DNA of 64,000 nucleotides from Aquatica leii. Lineage: Eukaryota; Arthropoda; Insecta; Coleoptera; Lampyridae. This document shows positions 59,341 through 64,000 of the stretch, piece by piece. The notes below the pieces were generated by a model. It was not told where the DNA came from, did not search any database, and was given only the letters and a program-made list of their open reading frames with translations. Both the position numbers and the translations under genes were made by a program. The stretch is taken from the NCBI GenBank assembly GCA_035610365.1, contig CM069435.1:65097389-65161388 (forward strand), given 5' to 3'. Numbering within the stretch: the first letter of the stretch is position 1; every line of letters begins with the position of its first letter.

Positions 59341-59640
59341 TTTAATGAACTGGAACAAACATACACACGCGATCACGTACTAATCACACAACGTTTCTAT
59401 TACGGAAGCGATATCACTACAATAGGTATTTACTGTCCGTACTCTTTCTTTATCGACACTAGTAGTTATTTTCACTTGATTTATCTTAACATTTCCGACT
59501 CGATTCGAAAACTAAACTCTATCTTCCTTCGAATACTTTTTATATTCTTACGTTATCTGGTTCCAATCGTCTTGAATGCTCTCGAAGCTTCTATGCGTTT
59601 CAATATTGTAAAGTGGTATTACAGTTTCGTAGAATGGATT
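59340..59640 (-). repeat. Putative 5' leader/LTR remnant of gypsy element 2
   Basis: ATTACGGAAGCGATATC near 59400 matches ATTACGGGAGCGATATT of the element 1 leader. Further right, a minus-strand TATAAAAAG (near 59540) and the CGCATAGAAG-TTCGAGAGC motif shared with 54550-54578 suggest LTR sequence. Borders not determined. Confidence 0.45.
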
Positions 59641-59699
59641 GAGAAGGCAATTCTGAAGGTGTGTGTGATACACTTTCATTTTGACTTGAAGTATCCGTA

Positions 59700-62600
59700 G
59701 CATGGGAAAACTATAAAAGAGCGATAAATAGATTCCTAAGCGTATGGAAAAGGCAAGAGAGATCCAGAACATTGCCATGTGTGACAGATCTAACTAGAAT
59801 GTGGACAACGTTGATTAGTCTGTTCAATTCCAGTAGTGAATTATTCGGGGAGCATTTATTACAAGGGCGACATAGTTGAAAAAATTCCAGCCCATAACAA
59901 AAGACATATGCTTGATGTAATAGTACATTGTTAGTTTGAGTAATGTAACTAGTCAAGGCAAAGTACTTATTATTATAGTTGGATAGGTTATTTATTGGAC
60001 ACGAAAAGAATCGTAAACAAGTGTTCGTAGACCATAGAGTGTATTCCGCCGAATCCGTGAGATTTATTCTTATGGACACCGGGAATAAGTTGAAATTCAG
60101 CTAGCAATAACTAAACGAGGTCGATGTGGTTATCATCAAATGATTCTTTTAGGATTAGATACTTGACAATGGGTTTCGACAGTTAGCTCAAACTGTATCA
60201 GCTGTTGGTCATCCTCTATGGTTTCAGAAATTAAGTCCATGTTTGATGAGTCTATCTATTACTGTTAGTATGTCTAATATAGGTACTTCATCGTAGCGTT
60301 AGAAACGAAAACAAATCTTTTGTGGTGGACAATATAGTCGCCAGCGACCTCCACTGGAATGTTTGCAGGTAATACCATAGATGCTACAATGTAATCATTT
60401 GTACTATGACTGAAGGAAACTACATCAACAGGTTCCAAGCTATTGAAAACAAAAGGATCACCAGCGAGCTTGCAACTTAAACCGGAACGATTGGGTACGT
60501 AGAACGTCAATGTCATCATTGAGTCGCAATACCAGACTTAGAAGATAAACTCATTACAGTTAATTTTTCGTTTTCAGAGTAGGACTTTAGCTTTTTCAAA
60601 ACAGTGCTTTATTAAAAAAAAGGGGATAGAAACTTCAAACATCTAACAGCAGTAAGACCTATCTATAAAACAAAAAAAAACAAAACACTTTTAGTTGTTT
60701 CATAGCCATGGCTACAGCATTGCCTGAAGCATACTGAAAATTTTTTTGAAAGTATTGCTCGGAAGAAGTTAAAAAGAACGTCAAAAATAAGTATGCTCTC
60801 GAGAAATTAACCTTGAAGTTTTACACAAAATCAACTTTTTTTTGTAAGTTAATGGATTTTCCTTTGATAATTCTGTTTAATAGTAAGACGTGGTTAAAAA
60901 TCGTTGTGATTCCGTACACAATCTAAACGTTAAACTCAGGCTTCGGTACTGTGACCACAATCCATGCAAGCAGATGCGCACTGGCCTGCAGGCCGGTACA
61001 CCTTTTGCTTGCGCCTTGATTGGGTTCAAGCGCAAGTTAGCTCGCGGTCTGGCAGGCCTTCATCTCTTGATTGATTATGTATTTGCACATTTACAACAAA
61101 ACGTTCATTTATTATTAAAAATATCTCAATAATGTGCACCTATGCAATGACGCTCACTACAAAAAATAAGTTGAAAATGAATAATTTAGTTTTAGATAAC
61201 GCTCTGTGTATACTGTGTGAATTACATTGACTGGGCCAAAAGAGGAAAAATTAATCAATCTCCCTGCTCGCAGTTTTTTTTATTTTTAAACAGTTTTGGT
61301 GTCGATGATCTTTGTGAGTGTTTGATGCAACAAGATATTTGCAGTGCTGTACCTGACTGCAGCTATTGAAAGAAACCCTGATCAAAACCTTTCCCTAGAT
61401 TCAGATTAATTGTGCATCAAATCCAAAACATGGCAAGTCAACAGATGTTTAAGATTCAAGGTTTTTAATGTTGTAACGGTTAGAATTAACCAGAATATGG
61501 AAATCAGATTTGCTGACCAAAGAGACTCGAGTTTTGACCTGACTAATCCAAGATTATTTTATTGAAGAAATATGGCTTACTACATCATGCTGTATACACA
61601 GTGTTTACTTATTAATTGATGATATAGGCAAAGTTTCGCCACAAATTAAACCTGCTCATGTGCAGTTTAAAGAACTAGAACCTGTATATGAATCTTCAAG
61701 CGATGACTATAAAGAAGAAGACAAAAAATTCGTAAAAATCAGAGAGGAATGTAAAGTATGTACTCCGTGTTTTAGTGTTGTACACTATATTTTAGAACGT
61801 CTACAAGTTTCTGTTAACAATTTCTTGACCCTAATCAGTTGTTAAACAGATAAAGCTTATTTAAACCAGACTTCGGTCAAGTCTCAGTAAGACAAACGTG
61901 GCACACTGCTTTTGATTCAAATTAGAACAATTAATAAGAAACTTATTAAAAAGCTTTGCAAACAAAATGTAGAGCAGAAAATAATCTTGGTATTGTAATT
62001 TTTATTTTTACTTGCAAAAATGTTAATTTCGGCACATAAATCTAATCTACATTTTTTCGCGTTTTTTACACAACCCCTCATTTTCCACATATACGCTCTC
62101 TAACAGCTCAAGAGTTGTGCCCTTTTTATGAAGCCAAGATGCACTTTGAGCTTTCTCTTTTATGGAATGTGTTTCTGACGATTGCCATGCTTTAAAAGTA
62201 TCGGCTAAAGAAAGAACTGGTAGCCAACACATCACAGTAATATCTCGAATAATCAATAAAACAAAAAAATTTAGCGTTGCGGTTAATGTACTGCTTATTT
62301 ACGTTTTTATTAATGCGTTGTAAAATTTTATAGTATATTCCACTGCCACTGCATAGAATCGAAAATAATTTTGACATATACTGTACTTATTTACCCTCCC
62401 TAATAAACATGTCTGTTGACATGACTCATAGTATTATTCCTCTAATATTACATTGTCGTAAATAATAATTTCTTTAACGTACCTATGATGTAGCATGTCC
62501 TTTTAAGCGCCAAAATAGCATAAAAATGACTAATCCCACGTTAAAGTTAAATGATCTCAATATTTCCTAATACCTCATTGGGTAACGTATGGAATTCCAA

Positions 62601-63942
62601 GGTGCCAATTACTGATAACCAAAATTCCCCAACTGTACTTCTGTTTTTAACTAAAAGTGGTAAACTAATCATTGTTTGTTGATTTCTTTTCAAAACTATA
62701 ACTAAATTATGTTTTAATTTTTTTGTGTTGTGATAATTTATGAAAATGGTTATCGATTTTTCATAGAAAAAAAGTCCGCATGTTTAGATACTTTTCACCA
62801 CAGTTGTAGTCTAAACAGTGGCCACTAAAAACCAGGATGCTCCAGCAACATACAAGTAATTTTGTTAAAAATTGTTTTATTAGAGGCGTTATTAAAGTTA
62901 TAGTGAAATTATTTTCGTAATTGTAGTGCTACGATCTGTTTAAATGCAGTGCAGTTAGTTAATGTAAGTATTGGTTTTATGAATTATCTGTAAATGACCC
63001 TTTGGAAAGTGGGATGTTCAGCGGGGTAAAATCCGTAGTTTGCATAAACATACGTTTATTTACATTTTTAAAAACGATTTCTTTATATATGTAATCGTAA
63101 AACGCATGTGTACGTGCCACGACAAAATGCATACGTTCAACGTTTACTGTTAGAATTGTGACCTTTAAATATTCTAAGGTAACAGTTTTTTTTGACTGTT
63201 TACAAGGCGTTCTATGTTTTTCTGTTATTATACTTATTAAGGTAGAATTACTAGATAATATTCATTAAAGAAAAAATAACGTTTTTATACGTAATTAAAT
63301 AGGTCACGTTACATATTATGTTTGTTGTAAACAACTACACAAATTCTGTTACCCCAGCAATGCCCTTATACGTAGTTGTGTCTGTAATATTATTTTTATT
63401 GCTATATTTGTTACATATTCTTGTAATTTAACCGCACAATTATGTTATCAATAATCTGGTTTATACAGGCACCTTGAAATTGATAAGAAGTGCTTAAACC
63501 CATAATTTTTGCCATGTTGCAATACTTTCATAATCGTCAAAATGGGTTCATAAAGTTAGCATGCTCCTTTTAAGCAATTAACCTACTTGTTTGTTGCAAA
63601 GTATTTTTAAAATTGACATCTGTCTCTTTAAATTTCAATAAATCTAAATAAATAAGGTTACAGTCTACAACTGCTTTGCTTTAAATTGTAAATGAAAACA
63701 GCTGTATTCCAGAAATCACTCCAAAGCAGTCGGTTTATTTTAAATAATTGAATATAAATCTTGAATTAAAATTGAAAAATCATAAATTATAAATGAAGTA
63801 TTAGCAATAAAAAAATAACGAATGTTTTTATTAAAAGGTTTGTGATTATTTATTTATCTTCGGTGATTCGAGTGCAAATTTATGTGCATTAATATTTCAA
63901 ACTTCCCAAATCAGTACTCATCTTTTCGCGGTCACTGCTGAA
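59700..63942. other. Unassigned region; weak minus-strand ORFs
   Basis: Two minus-strand open stretches of protein-like composition, 60519-60274 (MMTLTFYVPNRSGLSCKLAG at its start) and 60079-59711 (122 residues, with CRPCNKC), could be exons or pieces of an old element. I do not recognise either. A GC-rich patch with small palindromes lies at 60955-61070. A short + strand frame at 61660-61845 is acidic and unassigned. The rest is AT-rich. Confidence 0.3.
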
Positions 63943-64000
63943 ATGTCCCGGGCCAGACGGCCTGAGAATAAGGTGCAACTACGTCGCTTAGAAAACCCCT
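63943..64000 (+). CDS. Possible ORF start cut by the window end
   Basis: ATG at 63943 opens MSRARRPENKVQLRRLENP and is still open at the last base. Basic and GC-richer than its surroundings. It could be the first coding exon of the next gene or chance; too short to assign. Confidence 0.2.
   Translation, partial: MSRARRPENKVQLRRLENP

Larger units (their letters stand above)
54480..59640 (-). mobile_element. Ty3/gypsy LTR retrotransposon with a 3' macro/CCCH module (element 2)
   Basis: Minus-strand order: 5' LTR remnant (about 59640-59340), leader interrupted by a composite MITE, gag (from 58480), protease, a short RT remnant, RNase H, integrase, GPY/F module, macro domain, CCCH-like motif and 3' LTR remnant (about 54590-54480). 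The motif AAACGCATAGAAG-TTCGAGAGCATTC is found at both ends (54550-54578 and 59570-59600), supporting the LTR assignment. It is heavily broken and the RT is largely deleted. Gag, leader and protease relate it to element 1. Confidence 0.8.

Noticed and set aside
1..64000. CRISPR arrays, bacterial operons, plasmid or phage functions
   Set aside because: Spliced genes, insect transposons and base composition point to nuclear insect DNA; no spaced direct repeats of CRISPR type were seen.

Overview
The window looks like AT-rich nuclear DNA of an insect. It has spliced genes with short GT-AG introns and one very long intron, insect-type retrotransposons (including a copia-type element with the half-tRNA primer site) and many decayed DNA transposons. 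A beetle is my best guess, but that is inference. No bacterial, plasmid, rRNA, intact tRNA or CRISPR features are seen.

Two host genes can be supported, both on the + strand. The first (6157-9230, with an alternative 5' exon at 2730-2785) is a proton-coupled oligopeptide transporter of the SLC15/POT family. Six exons join in frame to 702 residues and carry the ExxERF, GTGGIKP and FYFSINSG signatures. The second (38489-52923) is an NBR1-like selective autophagy receptor. Seven exons join in frame to 851 residues with a PB1-like N-terminus, a four-tryptophan NBR1/FW domain, a candidate LC3-interacting motif and a C-terminal UBA domain. Its second intron is 11.6 kb long and is filled with transposable elements.

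The rest is mostly mobile DNA. 10.6-17.5 kb: a KIAA1586-type hAT pseudogene, split by a block that holds a gypsy element and a dispersed repeat. 20.3-20.7 kb: an eroded fragment matching the 3' end of the later gypsy element. 24.0-24.5 kb: a composite MITE/hairpin repeat. 25.7-27.9 kb: a complete-looking IS630/Tc1/mariner-type transposon with terminal repeats, TA target duplication and a three-exon 447-residue transposase. 29.9-30.9 kb: a pogo-like pseudogene. 33.2-36.0 kb: a ZMYM1/TTF-type hAT pseudogene. 40.2-43.7 kb: a copia element with one LTR. 44.4-45.5 kb: a second copy of the dispersed repeat, carrying a pogo-type MITE. 45.5-48.7 kb: an element with about 410-bp inverted repeats and 4-bp target duplications. 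49.5-50.2 kb: a probable LTR. 53.6-54.4 kb: a hAT-type MITE made almost entirely of a palindromic 18-bp satellite. 54.5-59.6 kb: a decayed gypsy element whose leader holds the second composite MITE.

The most interesting signals are three. (1) Downstream of pol in the 54.5-59.6 kb gypsy element there is a macro domain (ADP-ribose-binding, TARG1/Poa1p-like) followed by a CCCH zinc-finger-like motif, in the position env would occupy. A second, older copy of the same module lies at 20.3-20.7 kb. (2) A hAT MITE carries about 29 copies of TATCGATA, the DREF/BEAF-type site, inside perfect 8-bp target duplications. (3) The intron-containing DDE transposon has about 81 residues between its second and third catalytic residues, far from the usual DD34E. 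From about 59.7 kb to the end nothing is confidently identified.
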